Assembly: GCA_014773175.1 (NCBI GenBank)
Contig: VXCM01003379.1
Span: 56,862 to 120,861, forward strand
Source of the DNA: Lucifuga dentata
Lineage: Eukaryota > Chordata > Actinopteri > Ophidiiformes > Bythitidae
Direction: 5' to 3'
DNA: 64,000 bases
The notes beneath the pieces were generated by a model, which was not told the origin of the DNA, did not search any database, and was given only the letters and a program-made list of their open reading frames with translations. Of this stretch, positions 11,400 through 22,876 are shown one piece after another (within the stretch, counting starts at the first letter, position 1; every line of letters starts with the position of its first letter). Made by a program: the position numbers and the translations under genes.

Positions 11400-12486
11400 T
11401 GTACATGATGTTATGTATTTCTTGTAGTTTAATTTAAGTGCATGGTAATTCGATATTTTTTTGTGTTTTAGAGGACAGTAATAATGTACCTATATTTCCT
11501 GCAATTTGGAGGATAGTGATGATGTATTTCCAGTATTATAGAAGACAGTGATAATGTAGTGAATGTGATGACATATTTCCCATAGTTTAGGTGTAATCAT
11601 TATGTATTTTCTGCAGTTTAGAGATCAGTGATTTTTAGCGATGATGCATTTCCTGCAGAGTTTAGTGATGATGCAGTGATGATGTATTACGTGTAATTTA
11701 GAGGATGACGTGTTTCTAATATTATAGAGGGCAGTGATGATGTAGTGATGATGTATTTTCTGCAGTTAGAGGATACGATGATGCAATGATGATGCATTCA
11801 TTTCCTGCCATTTAATGACATGTGTCATGACATAACATGTGACATGAGATGTGACATGCTATAAATTATAGAACATATGAATGTCATATAGCATGTCTCC
11901 ATCACTGCCTTTGAAACTATAGAAAACACTATATGATTGAATGCTATCTCATAAACTACAGGAAATGCAATGTCGGTACATCATTTTAAATACAGGAAAT
12001 GCATCATCACTAGATCATCATCCTCTTGGCTACAACATGTGACATGAAAGGTAATGTGTCACATGGCATGTGACACATTAATGTGTGCAAGTGACATGCA
12101 GTGCAGGCTATTATAAAACTTGTATTATTTTCTATCATGGTAACATGAAAAACAGATACAAATTAGAAATTCTAGTTATTTGAAAAATACATGGATTGAA
12201 AAAATAAAAAATTCTTTTGAAAATGACATTGTTATTGGTCTCCCTAAGCCCACCACATGTCCATATAGCTGCAGCCTATGAGGCCTATGTGTCTAAGAAG
12301 GGCTTGCATAAACTAAATGATAGTACAAGACCACAATATCATCTCTAAACTACAGGAAATGCATCATCACAATGTCATCAATGCCCTCTAAAATATGAAA
12401 AACATATTACTACTTTTGCATTTAAGAGTATTAAATGCAGTTAAGAGGATAGTAATGAATTTCCTGTAGTTTAGAGGACATAATTC
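11400..12486. repeat. Degenerate ~32-bp minisatellite in both orientations
   Basis: Between 11400 and 11810 the plus strand repeats a unit close to TTTAGAGGACAGTGATGATG followed by TATTTCCTGCAG, with much variation and truncation. The same unit appears reversed at about 11890-12030 (ACTACAGGAAATGCA, CATCATCAC, ATCATCCTCT) and 12330-12400 (CTAAACTACAGGAAATGCAT), and forward again at 12424-12486 (CAGTTAAGAGGATAGTAATG). Between the blocks lie palindrome-rich cores: ACATGTGTCATGACATAACA near 11818 and ATGTGACATG/GTGTCACATGGCATGTGAC near 12036-12075. The layout resembles a fold-back element with tandem-repeat arms, or a locally inverted satellite. No coding capacity. Confidence 0.75.
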
Positions 12487-14080
12487 TGAAAGCCACTATA
12501 CATCGTCTGGACAGTTTCCACACAGAACTAGGTTGTGATTTGTTGCCATATATCTTATATGGAAGTACGCCCCAAAAGGATAGTTTGGAGCTGGCAATGT
12601 TAATGTGAAGCTCTTAAAATGAAAGATCTAGTATTGTGGATATGCTTACATAGAATTATACCATAAAAGATTTGCTGCAGTCCCCTGTTTATTTATTTGA
12701 ATTTTAAAAGACAATCCATAAAATGTATCTTTAGCTATGATCTGGAATGTTTTCCTTTACTGGATACTGGCAGACTGTCATAACTTAAGGTTCAGGCATT
12801 TTTGTGATTCTAACTGAGGTTTTCAGCTACATAAAAGCTATAATAATGAGTTACTAGAGCACACTTTAAAAAGGACAACTAAAATGCAATGCACAGGAAT
12901 TTACTGAGGCCCAGACAAAGAAATATATACTTTTGTGGCATCACATTAGTTTATACTAAAGTCAGGATTTGGTAAAGGCATAAAAACACTGCAATATATT
13001 AAAACTGATCTTCACATTGGTAAGTCTGTTGTATCACTTCCCAGATTTCATAAGGCACCTTAAATTTAATTAATTATGTGGTTCAGTCTGTTATAGCTAT
13101 TTTCCACATCAGTTATCGCTCAGTGTGAAATGGAAATCACTTCACTCTCTCTTAAAAGGGAACTGATATGATGTGGAGAATCACTTCAATCATAAGTGTG
13201 TTGTGAAATGGCTGAAATACATGAAGCTTTAATGATGTAGGTAAAAATGAAGCACTTAGAGTAAAAACCTCCCATCTGTAAGCATAAATGTTCCATTCAC
13301 AATCAGAATCAGAAGCAATCCTGAGCTACAGCCATAACTGCTGTGTGGTATGTTCAGTTCAACACAGAAACAAGGGTTAAACCCATGTTGGGGGTTGATC
13401 TGAGTTGGTCTACCCTCATCAGCTGACCATGCTTCATGACTCTCTGGATAGGGATTGGGTTGCTGTCTGGCTTTGAAGAACAGTCCTTTCTATTGGGGGT
13501 GGTAATTTAATTTAATTTATTGATGTTTAAGCACATTTAATTGACTATCAGGATAATCTAAAAGGGTGAAGAAAAGAAGAAAGTGAAACATAAAAAGAGA
13601 GCAAGAAAGAAGCAGACAGCACATGACTAAATGGGTGAGCAAGAGAGTGCAAAAAAAAAAAAAAATTCAACTTTATTTTGTACTTATGTAATGTAATTGT
13701 GAATCTGTGGTTTTTGCATTGATATTAATCTAGTGCAGACCAGAGTTTCTGTAAACCGTGATGATCAGAGATTAGCCTTTGACAGCTGCTGTTATTGTCA
13801 TCACTTTTTCTATTCTGAAAATCTTGTTTGCTGACCTCCTGTGTTGTTATACTATATAATTAATTGCACTGACATTCTGAGATCGACTCTTCTCCAAAAT
13901 GTCAGCAGCAGTTAATGAAAAAAATGATGAAAAATGAAAGTACTCCTGTCATATTTGTGAGTACATATGCAAATTCATACAGACATATCTGCATGCATAG
14001 AGGGTTGCGTTGGCAGTGGATATTCTGCTGATTAAGTGGGTACTCCTCCCTATGAAGTCAGTGATGATTAGGCTGATAGA
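12487..14080. other. Non-coding DNA
   Basis: No long open frame and no recognised repeat apart from a poly-A run at 13652-13666. Confidence 0.5.
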
Positions 14081-14116
14081 TTTTTTTTTTTTTTTTTTTT
14101 TTNAAGCTGATAGATT
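14081..14116. repeat. Poly-T ending at a gap with partly repeated flank
   Basis: Twenty-two T precede N at 14103. The word GCTGATAGATT occurs just before the T run (14072) and again just after the N (14106), so the two contig ends probably overlap and the poly-T may be a read-end artefact. Confidence 0.8.
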
Positions 14117-14168
14117 GTTATTGGGTGTGCACATCCTGTATATGTGTGCAGTGTAAGGACAGTGTTGT

Positions 14169-14483
14169 ATGTGTGTGCGTGTGTGTGTGTATGTGTGTAT
14201 GTGTGTGTGTGTTGCTCACATGTGACTCGCTGACAAGGCAATTTCCTATGGATCCAGATACAGTACAGGCTGTGTCTATGCGATTAACAGATATCATTTT
14301 ACACATTTTTTCATTAAGCATTCATTACATTACACAAGGAGTAGCCAGAATATTGTGCATTACCCTACAGGCATTGTTGTGAATTATCACCAATATACAC
14401 CTTGAATACAGCGAGTCAATAATGAAGAGCAGCAGCAAGAAACAAACAGATGCAACCATGCTTTATTAAGGGAGAGACTAAAA

Positions 14484-14540
<57 letters not shown>

Positions 14541-14646
14541 TAGCTTTCAAATAATCCTGTCTGTCTCTCTGTCTGTCTGCAGGTTTTCCCTTGTTAAGAG
14601 ATTAAAAGCTGTGCTCATTGTTTAATAGGATTGCTTGGCAAGGACC

Positions 14647-14677
<31 letters not shown>

Positions 14678-14923
14678 GTATGTGTGTATGTGTGTTGTGG
14701 GTGGGTTTTAACTAGATTGCTGGACAATATTAATTCTATTTTCTCCTGGCACCACACTGCACTGTCTACTGGACATCATATCTCTCTGTGTCCCTCTGAC
14801 TATCCTGCTTTTTAGAGAATGAGAAGACAATTCAAAGCTAATTCAAAGTTTGTCTTGTGATAGATGCTGTGGATGTCACAAAGAGAGGGGAGTTGAGAGA
14901 AAATGAGGAGACAGAGCTGCAGC

Positions 14924-14966
<43 letters not shown>

Positions 14967-14979
14967 TTGTGTGTGTGTA
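14169..14979. repeat. Cluster of four GT/GA microsatellites
   Basis: GT arrays at 14169-14212, 14484-14538 (GT then GA), 14647-14696 and 14929-14979, separated by unique sequence without a recognised gene. Confidence 0.95.
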
Positions 14980-15544
14980 TTAGGCATCCCACCATCAACC
15001 ATGATCATGACGAAGACAAATGAAATATAATTAAATGATATTAAAGTTCCAGTTCAAACCTTAGCTACAAACAATGCGACTGACTCATAAAAGAAACATT
15101 ATCTATAATGGACAGTCATTTTGTCACTTCGATAAAATGACTGTCAGACTGATGTCTGTTCATAGCAGGATGTGAACATGCTGAACTTTATACTTTGATG
15201 AGAGTATTCAATCATTTCTGTTTATTAGTGTATGACTACAAAAATGTGAAGCACTGGCCATTGCTTTCAAGTTACAAAACCAAGTTGTACCAATCAAGAA
15301 TCAAAGCTTGATGATGGTTATAACAGCATAGTAAAAATTCAAACCTGAAAGAACCCATCAAACTTTTGACTCCTCCTTCAAAGGAACCAGTTTCTGGTTG
15401 TGTTCAGATTGTTTCAAAAGCTGACTGAGAGTGTTCATATTTTGCATCTGTAGATCAACACCAGCCAGGTTTGGCATTCAAGTCTTGAGAGAGGTCAAAT
15501 ATATAGTATAACAATTTAAATTGTTTCAGTTAATTATATTTAAA
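14980..15544. other. Non-coding DNA
   Basis: No feature recognised. Confidence 0.5.
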
Positions 15545-15835
15545 TTAAAATATCTCAAAAAGTTATGGATGGATTTTGGTGAAGTTTGTGGGACAGACAG
15601 ATAATATTGAGAGGAAGAAGTGTTCAATTTTGGAGGTGATCCACATCATATGCTGAATCCAGAGGAATGTTTTAGCCAATAAAATCAATGTTGATAGACT
15701 GATTTCAAAGAAATTTACCATGATGGCTTTTTTTTTTTTTTTTTTTTTTGTGTGTGAACAAAAATAAGATCTGCTTATTTTGGTAGTAATTCAGATCATA
15801 TTCTGGATTACATAGGATGCTGAGGCTTTTAAATT
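15545..15835 (+). repeat. Dispersed fish repeat, two degenerate units
   Basis: The segment with CAAAAAGTTATGGATGG and TTTTGGTGAAGTTTG, then TTTTGGAGGTGATCC, matches a pattern that I know from many fish genomes (a TGGATGGATTTTGATGAA...GGTGATCCGGAT unit). After a poly-T run (15728-15749) a second, more diverged unit follows: TTTTGGTAGTAATTCAGATC and ATTCTGGATTACATAGGA. The TE class is not established from sequence alone. Confidence 0.5.
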
Positions 15836-16780
15836 GTGGTGAGGTGGGTTTATTGGGTGTTTTGTTGGCCTTGGCAGAGTTAAGCGCTCTCTGAGTGCTG
15901 TCTTGCTAAAAACTGAGAAACAATATCCAATATTTAAATAATTCTTGTATATAGTGTTGTATTTATGATGCACAAGCAGGAGAAGACCAACTATATATAC
16001 TACCAACAAACAGGTTCAGCTGCATCTACATGTGAAAACTTTGGGAACTTGTCTTTAAATTACTGTAGATAAATCTGTCTCCTCAATAAAAAGGTATTTG
16101 GTTCTACAGTACATTTTTTTAAAAAATTATAATCCAACAAATTTTATCCCTTTGGTAAAACATCATCTCAGTCATTGAAGAAGTGAAGAAGTGTCATTGT
16201 CAGAGTAAATTAACAGCCTGCTGGACTTGTTATTGTGGGAATAAAAACAGCTTGGCTATCCTAATGGCTTTTTCATCTCAGTATTTTTCTTTTTGGAAAT
16301 GGTTTCAAGGGTGGACACCAGATGATAGCTGCTTATCATAACGTCACTACCTCAACATCTACTGCACCACTCAAGTGACATTATGCTTAGAGTGTGTCTT
16401 CAAATACATCCTCATCTACAAGAAGGCTTGATATCTTCAGGCAAAAGCTGAAATCACTTTAATGTGGGGCCATGCTACATGATTTTCAAGGCAGGTTGGT
16501 AATGATTAGAGATCGGACAGAGTCCGGGATAGTTGGGGCAGTTGAAGGCAGTCGCACTGCCGAGTTGTAGCTGTAATTGATGTGTGTGTGTGTGAGTGAC
16601 AGATCCAAATCTGTCTGAAGCTGATCTGAGTCGGCTAGGTCACGATTCAATCAAACGTGTTTGAATTTATGGGGTCGAATCTTTTGACAGTTGACAAGTG
16701 TACGTGAGTGAAAGACTCAAATCTCAATGGTAGTTTTCAACAGCCAGTGAAAATGTCAGCTGATGACATGACAGAGGAAG
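15836..16780. other. Non-coding DNA
   Basis: No gene recognised. A short GT run lies at 16578-16593. The last ~200 bases are richer in CpG than their surroundings and lead into the MADF-like fragment. Confidence 0.45.
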
Positions 16781-16811
16781 GAAAAAGAGAAGCGGCAAAG
16801 TTAACTTTAAC

Positions 16812-16905
16812 GTGGCCAAGCCTAGGAGAACATTTGCGATGTGGACTATGGAGGAAAGTCTGGTGGAGTTTTGGCAGACCCACGAATGTTTACTTAATGT
16901 CACCA
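16812..16905 (+). pseudogene. MADF/Myb-like domain fragment, broken
   Basis: The frame starting MAKPRRTFAMWTMEESLVEF continues WQTHECLLNVTTSY. The spacing W-x6-L-x2-FW-x4-ECL-x-NV and a following Y fit the first helix of MADF domains, which bind DNA and often occur in the accessory proteins of PIF/Harbinger transposons and in their domesticated relatives. The similarity stops after Y at about 16905, where the sequence becomes a pyrimidine tract ending TTCTCAG (16935-16941). An AATAAA occurs at 17176-17181. The second half of the domain is missing, so this is either one exon of a gene whose next exon is not visible or a relic. A larger overlapping frame (16708-17190) shows no domain. Confidence 0.35.
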
Positions 16906-16941
16906 CTTCCTATGTTTCTGTATTCTTTTTCCTTTTTCTCA

Positions 16942-18827
16942 GAGGAAATTGTCACGCAGACAACAGCAATTGCAAGCTGTATTGCATCCATGTGTGTTTT
17001 GTGTAATGGTATCATAGGAAACGTTAATCTCACAAGTGCTGTAACCTGCAACCGTCTGTTCTCAGTCTGTATATTTGTTTTCGTCGAAGACAGGTGTTTC
17101 GTCCAAGACAGGGCAATGTCCGAGATTCAGTCATTAAATGTGCATTGCCAGTCTTTTTGTAATCATTCACGATTGAATAAAATCATGTAGTGTGGTCCCA
17201 CCTTTAAACAGCACAAGTGGACAAACCATCTGAATGAACAACATAAGCCTCAGCTCTCAAGTAACAAGACCAGTGGATTATTTCTATTTACACTAATGTA
17301 CATGCATATTACAGAAACACAATCAGAGTGGTTCCCTTACTGAACATAAAATACATACTGTAAAAGGAATTCCAAACTCATAAACAAAGAACTATCCTAC
17401 AAACCACATAAAGACTACAGAAGGAATGATTTACAGTTGTTTTATTTTATTATATTTCATTATTGTCTAAATGTTAAAACAATGAAAGTCAAGTGTTTTT
17501 CACACCTGTTATCTGAGCATAGAAGAGTCTACTCTTTAAGATATGTGCCTACTTAATTTCTTAGTGAATAGGCTAGTCAAACCAAACTGAACATGGAAAT
17601 GTTTTGTCCTGCTCTATATGGATCTGTATGTTCTGTATGAATTGTATGGCCTTAGTTTATAAGAGGCTGTTTTAAATGGGTTCTCTCCACTCAAACCTTG
17701 CAGCATAAATCACTATAGTTAAAGACACAGGACTAATCTTTTTTGACCATAAAATTTAAGTTCAATTCACATAAAATATTGAAGTCTGTCTTAATGACAA
17801 AAAAGAAAAAAAAAAAAAAAGNAAAAAAAAAAAAAAAGAAGAAACATTTAGTGGTTATCAACTGATCAGAACAGGACATAGAGGCCCATTTTACTGCTTT
17901 GTTACGAACATTACTGGTGTAAAGAAACCCTTTAAAAACATCAGAAACTTTAATAAGTCAGATTTAATTGTTGAATGTGTTTTCCCCCCAACACCAAATC
18001 AGTTTGGGAGTGATATTATGGTGTGGCTACAGTTTTGTTTAAATTGAAGCACAGATTGAAGCTTTTAAAGGGTGACACTTGAAGAGCTAAGGTATATTGT
18101 GTCTTTCTGTCAACAGCTATCGCCTGCTGAATGCTCGGGCTGTTTGATATGATTACTGGAGCAGCAGTAAGAGAAAGTTATACACACACTCTCTGTCTAA
18201 AATGCCATCCAGCAGTTGGTTTGTTTTGAATTGGGAAAAATGAGAAGAAACTTCTCTTTAGGTGAGTGATTCACTCTGCACCTGGCCTCTAAAATTTACA
18301 AAAGATCAGGATTTATCTGAGCAGTAAAAATAAATGAAACATATTTCCATATGATATATGATTAAAACAACTATAGTTTGATATAGTATGCATTTCTGCC
18401 TTCAGAGGTGATCTGGGTTGAAATAAATTGTTAATCTATTTCACATAGACTTTTCCCTCTAATAGCACTCTTTAGAACACTATGATTGTAGAATGAACAA
18501 TGTGAAATAGATTGGTTACAACTAAGAAAGAAGGCCAATATATATTTTTCTCTGACAATGTTTTGTTAATATGCAGAAAATCAAAACAAAACTAAAATAA
18601 AATTGTATGTCTGTTAGTTTAAAGGTCATTCCATTTGGGGAAAGATACTTGGGTATTTAGCAATAGTTAATAAGATTAGCTTGAGTGGAAGTGTCAGCAA
18701 AGACTTAAAATGGCAGCAGCAGGATTTCCACTGGGACTTGTGACCATGGTCTGAAAAAAGCAAGGCAAACCTGTCAAAGTTGTGACAGCAAAGTGATCCT
18801 TTTCCAAATTTATCTGTTTGTACTTTC
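16942..18827. other. Non-coding DNA
   Basis: Poly-A with a gap (N at 17822) lies at 17799-17837. No gene recognised. GTGGTCCCACCTTTAAA near 17192 resembles a TTAA-type transposon end but has no visible partner. Confidence 0.45.
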
Positions 18828-19330
18828 TTAAAGGACTATACCAGTGATTCTGCATGTTTGAGCCCAATAAATACAACCTGCATACTTGTTACATGACTAG
18901 ATTTCTCCTACCTTCCAGACTGCCACTGGTTTCAGTTCTTTCAGTATGCTATAAAAATCAACTTGTAGAGACTTGAAATGTGCTTGAGATAAGCAATCCA
19001 TCACAGTGAACTAAATGTTGTTTTTATATTTTTATCGAAGTTATGTAATTTAATGGTACAGCACAGAGCTGATGGGAGAAAATGTGTCTCCGCCAGGGAA
19101 TATAGTCCCAAGAGAAAACTTTAATCAAGAAATTAAAAATGACTGTGCCTTCTGCATTCAGACATAAGCATTAGCACGTGAAACATTGAATTTTAAAGTG
19201 GGTGTATCACATGCATTTGATTTTGAAAGATTAGGGGATCTGGCAAAATAACAGGAAAAATAAAATATGGTTTTACATTGTGAAAAAATGATTATCAGTA
19301 ATGTGCAAAATCACTGGTATGGTCCTTTAA
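18828..19330 (+). mobile_element. TTAA-flanked MITE, copy 1 of a three-copy family
   Basis: The left end TTAAAGGACTATACCAGTGA and the right end, read on the minus strand, TTAAAGGACCATACCAGTGA form inverted repeats of about 27 bases with few mismatches. TTAA at both ends fits the target site of Kolobok or piggyBac elements. The interior includes CTTCCAGACTGCCACTGG, a CTTGTAGAGACTTGAAATGT stretch and CCAGGGAATATAGTCCCAAG, all of which recur in the copies at 42271 and 53253. No coding frame; a non-autonomous element. Confidence 0.75.
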
Positions 19331-20549
19331 CAACTCAGCAGAGACTGGCTTATCTGGATGGCAAGATGGCTGAAACTTAGACCAGGATTGTTGAGGAATA
19401 TATATACAATGCAACACTTATGAGATACCAAGTAAATGAGTGAGAAAGTGCTTTTTGCAGAGATTTGGATTTTTGACCCCCAACTTTGAGAAATTGCTCC
19501 CCAAGACATTGAACTCATTTTGCAATCCTTTAAATCTTGTAGACGTGTTAGAAAGGTGCAGTTATCTGGAGGAGCTTAACAACTCGACCCCCAAAATATG
19601 TTTTATTAACACATTAGTGTGGGTAGGCTGCCACAGCAGAAGAAGTGTTGAATGAACCAAAATAAAAGTCAATCTCTGCACACTGGCCCCTGACACAGCA
19701 ATTATGGCCAGAGGAAGTATCAGAAGTAGAAAAGACAAAAAGACAAAACTTCACCATGGGGGCCCTGCACAAAGAACCCAAGAGGGCCCTGAATCATCAA
19801 GTCATTCAAGCCTTGAAAAGATAAGTTTTTGTCCTGAAAGTTCTACTTTATATGAAGTACACTGAGGCCTTATCACAATGCCAAAGAGACTGCATTTACC
19901 AGGCTTGAGTGTGTGCTGTCATAAAAAGTCGTGTACATTTTTGAAGGTTTGTACCTGCGTTGCATGTCTATTTCTGGTGAAGGGGAGCTACAACTAGCAG
20001 CTACTGCTAGGTCTCCATTCATGTCTCCACGTACATTTACTGTTCATTTACAAATTGATCAGTGACTTGATGCTCATTTCATGATTAACTTCAAGTGACC
20101 ACAGACATTTGGTAGCAATCATGTCATTCTAGTGATTGTGTCCATAAATGCACAGGTGCTATAGGGTGTAAAATTTGTAATGAACTAAAAGACTAACTCA
20201 TTCTTTCAAAAAAAAAAAAAAATGCTTTTCAATTGCAATTGTTAATTATTATTATTGTACATCATCTTAATATTGTTTGGTACCTGAGAGAACTGGAGAC
20301 CTGAGACCAATCACAGAAATAAGCCTGAATTGCTTGATTATTTTGTATACATACAGTACTTGTTGGAATTGGTCCATGAGGGCAGTTGTTAACCACCATA
20401 GTAAAGTAGGCACCTAAAATATATCTAATATAATAAAAATAAATAAGTAATAAATAAAATTTCAATGGTTCCCCAGATGCAGGAAGTTTCTCTGCACTGC
20501 ATTTCAGGCACGATTTTCAAATAAAAGATACCTTTTGGTAATTCTGTAA
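19331..20549. other. Non-coding DNA
   Basis: Short open frames only (for example 19440-19655) without recognised domains. Poly-A at 20209-20221. Confidence 0.5.
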
Positions 20550-20706
20550 CTCCTCACCAGGGCTGGTTTTAGCCTGCTATATCAGGGTGGGCTGGTGGAA
20601 ATTATAGGTGGGTAGCTTGGGTGGTAGGTAGCCCAGAAGTTAGAGAGCGGACTAGTAGCATGAAGGTATGTGTACAGTATATCAGTGATACATCCATTTC
20701 TTTCTG

Positions 20707-20767
<61 letters not shown>

Positions 20768-20768
20768 A
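20707..20768. repeat. (TCTA)n microsatellite
   Basis: About 15 tetranucleotide units inside the hAT element. Confidence 0.95.
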
Positions 20769-20898
20769 ATGTCAGTGTCCTGTTTCCCTTGGCAAAAATT
20801 ATAACAAATTCAGCCATGTCTAATATATTTGTTATTGATTTCTCTTGGGCCAAGATCACCAAATTCCTCTTTCTTTCATGTAACATGGAACGACGAGG

Positions 20899-21494
20899 TT
20901 AGACTTGTGACAGTGTGAAGAAAGAACTCTCACATGATGCTGAAGACACACCAATTACCAGGGCTGATACATACAATTTATGCAACACAGGAAAAGTTTC
21001 CTTATACTCCTGCAGATGTTTACACATAGTGGAAAGGTCTGTTTCATTTGGACATTTCTTGACCAACATTGGTTTTGCAAGAATAATTTCATTTTTCAGA
21101 CTCACATCGTCTGCCACAGTGCCGGCAAGTACATGCAGAGGGTGCAACAAGGTGGAATCTAGAAATGCACTAGATTTGGGTACAAGACTGGATATGGCTG
21201 TCATTAGGTCTACGTTCATCTTGGGCTGTTTCCTATTTCTGAAACGGTCCTGTCAAGGATGTTGAGCAGGGTTCTTTTCAGAGACTGACAGGGGGTGATA
21301 GTGGGATCATCAGAATGACCCACAGCTGAGAGCACAACACTTTCACCAAGGTTTTTACTCAATGTTGTCCTTCTCTTTGGAGGATGTGACTCATCCCCTG
21401 CAGGTGCCTGAGAAAGCTCTGTCCAGTAATCATCTTTATAGATGTCTTTTAAGGACTCCAGTGACTCCAACAATCTCACAAGCAGCATATCCAC
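20899..21494 (-). pseudogene. hAT transposase C-terminal fragment, frameshifted
   Basis: Two minus-strand frames continue each other. The first (21494 down to 21216) carries KRRTTLSKNLGESVVLSAVG and ends near DRTVSEIGN. The second (21219 down to 20899) begins MNVDLMTAISSLVP and contains FPVLHKLYVSALVIGVSSAS followed by CESSFFTLSQV. The last segment is the hAT dimerisation motif (L-x-L/V-x-IPVSSASCERSFS in the family), the C-terminal region through which these transposases form dimers. The two parts are in different frames, so one frameshift lies near 21220. A stop follows the CESSF motif soon after. Upstream, a CTTAC word at 21780 (GTAAGT on the minus strand) looks like a splice donor and CTGAGACTATAG near 21500 like the matching acceptor region. 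The catalytic core and zinc finger are absent. The arrangement is closest to ZMYM1-like hAT proteins, by recollection. Confidence 0.75.
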
Positions 21495-22414
21495 AGACTG
21501 AGACTATAGAATTGCATTCACTGGTTTCAAGACACTAAGCACCCACACTAGAAATTTGGACTACTGAATTTGTGCAGACTGAATTAGTCTCAAAATCATT
21601 AGAAATACACAAGATTAAGGTTTAACACAGCCCTCTGTAAGTGAGACAATATGGCATCCTCTAACACATTGCAATAGTTGCATCTCTTAAGCACAGACAC
21701 ATCAATAAATTGTTTAGAATTAATCTGCAATTAAAAAGTAATTAACCAAATCAGCAGCAGCAACAGCACATTAAAATACTTACCTTTATGTAGAATCAAT
21801 GTCGACTCACTGACAGAGCAGAACTTGAAAAACGTGAAGAACTTGGACTTTATAAAGTTATTCTGTCCTTTTTTGCACTTGGTCCTTTGCATTTTAAATG
21901 CTTCATCTCATCTGTGTTGTTAGATGTGTGGTAAACAATGTAGCTTACGATTCTAATTTCCTGACGTTTTTAGTCATGTTTGGTGCCTTCTCCCTCACCA
22001 GATGACTTCAGTGTGGCAAACAACCCACACTGTGCACACAGCGGAACTTGTGCTGCACAATCTTTTTGATCACTAAGTTGTTTCTTGATCTCTGTGCTGC
22101 AATACGATCTTACTTGTGGGATGGAGTCTATCCACATTTTTAACTCAGGTCTGTTTCTCATTCCTCACAATAAAAGTTTTTGTATTTCTCCCACTTCAGC
22201 ATTTTCTGCGTCCGGATACAAGAGTTGCATGCAGCTTCTACGTGGAATTGTGTAGCTAGCTAGCCAACTAGCCATGCTGATTTAGCCAAACTGTTGATGA
22301 GGATAAGTTCAAGGGTTAATAGGCCAGCGCACATCTCCAATGACATATGTCAATCAAAACTTAACCCAGTAAAATGGATGAGAGGACAATGAAGGTTATT
22401 TAGAATTTTGTGTC

Positions 22415-22415
<1 letters not shown>

Positions 22416-22462
<47 letters not shown>

Positions 22463-22463
22463 T
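22416..22463. repeat. (ATT)n microsatellite
   Basis: About 16 units inside the hAT element. Confidence 0.95.
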
Positions 22464-22876
22464 ATCTTAAAATGAAAGTTTGTTTGGTAATATTGTCTTC
22501 ACATTGTTTTTAAAAACCAAATGTTAACAAAAGCAGCCCAAATTTTACCTACCTGCCCAATGCAAATTTTCTCCACCCAAGGTAACCAAAAGTAGCCCAA
22601 CTGGGCAGAAATGCATGCAGCGGATGGGTATGCTTCAGAGCTCAGTGTGTTTGTGCTTGAACATGACGAAAAGAGGGGGCGGACAGTTAGCAACTTTGGA
22701 GGCAGGCTGCCCACCCAATCAGAAGTTAGAAATGGTACTTGTATTTTCTGTGCTATTTTTCCACTGGCTGAACAAAAAAACATTTTTTTCTTAACTTTTG
22801 ATTGGGTGGGCAAGACGCATGTTTGGGTGGGCTGAGCCCACCCCTGCCCATAGCTACCGCTGGCCCGGCTCCTCAC

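Larger units (their letters stand above)
20558..22868 (-). mobile_element. hAT transposon with 8-bp target duplication
   Basis: The octamer CTCCTCAC stands directly outside both ends (20550-20557 and 22869-22876), a perfect hAT-length duplication. The left end is CAGGGCTGGTTTTAGCC; the right end on the minus strand is CCGGGCCAGCGGTAGCT. They match at about 10 of 17 positions, and both resemble the CAGGGCCGGC-type termini of fish hAT elements. The element is 2311 bp, too short for a full transposase gene, and encodes only the C-terminal part on the minus strand. It contains two microsatellites, (TATC)n and (ATT)n, and a GGGTGGGC/GCCCACCC inverted repeat near 22825 next to the right end. The perfect target duplication contrasts with the decayed coding region. 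Confidence 0.85.

Noticed and set aside
16708..17190. 160-codon plus-strand open frame
   Set aside because: The MADF-like match is in another frame; this longer frame shows no domain and is probably a shadow.
22499..22876. 125-codon minus-strand frame inside the hAT element
   Set aside because: It runs through the terminal repeat and target duplication and does not resemble a transposase.
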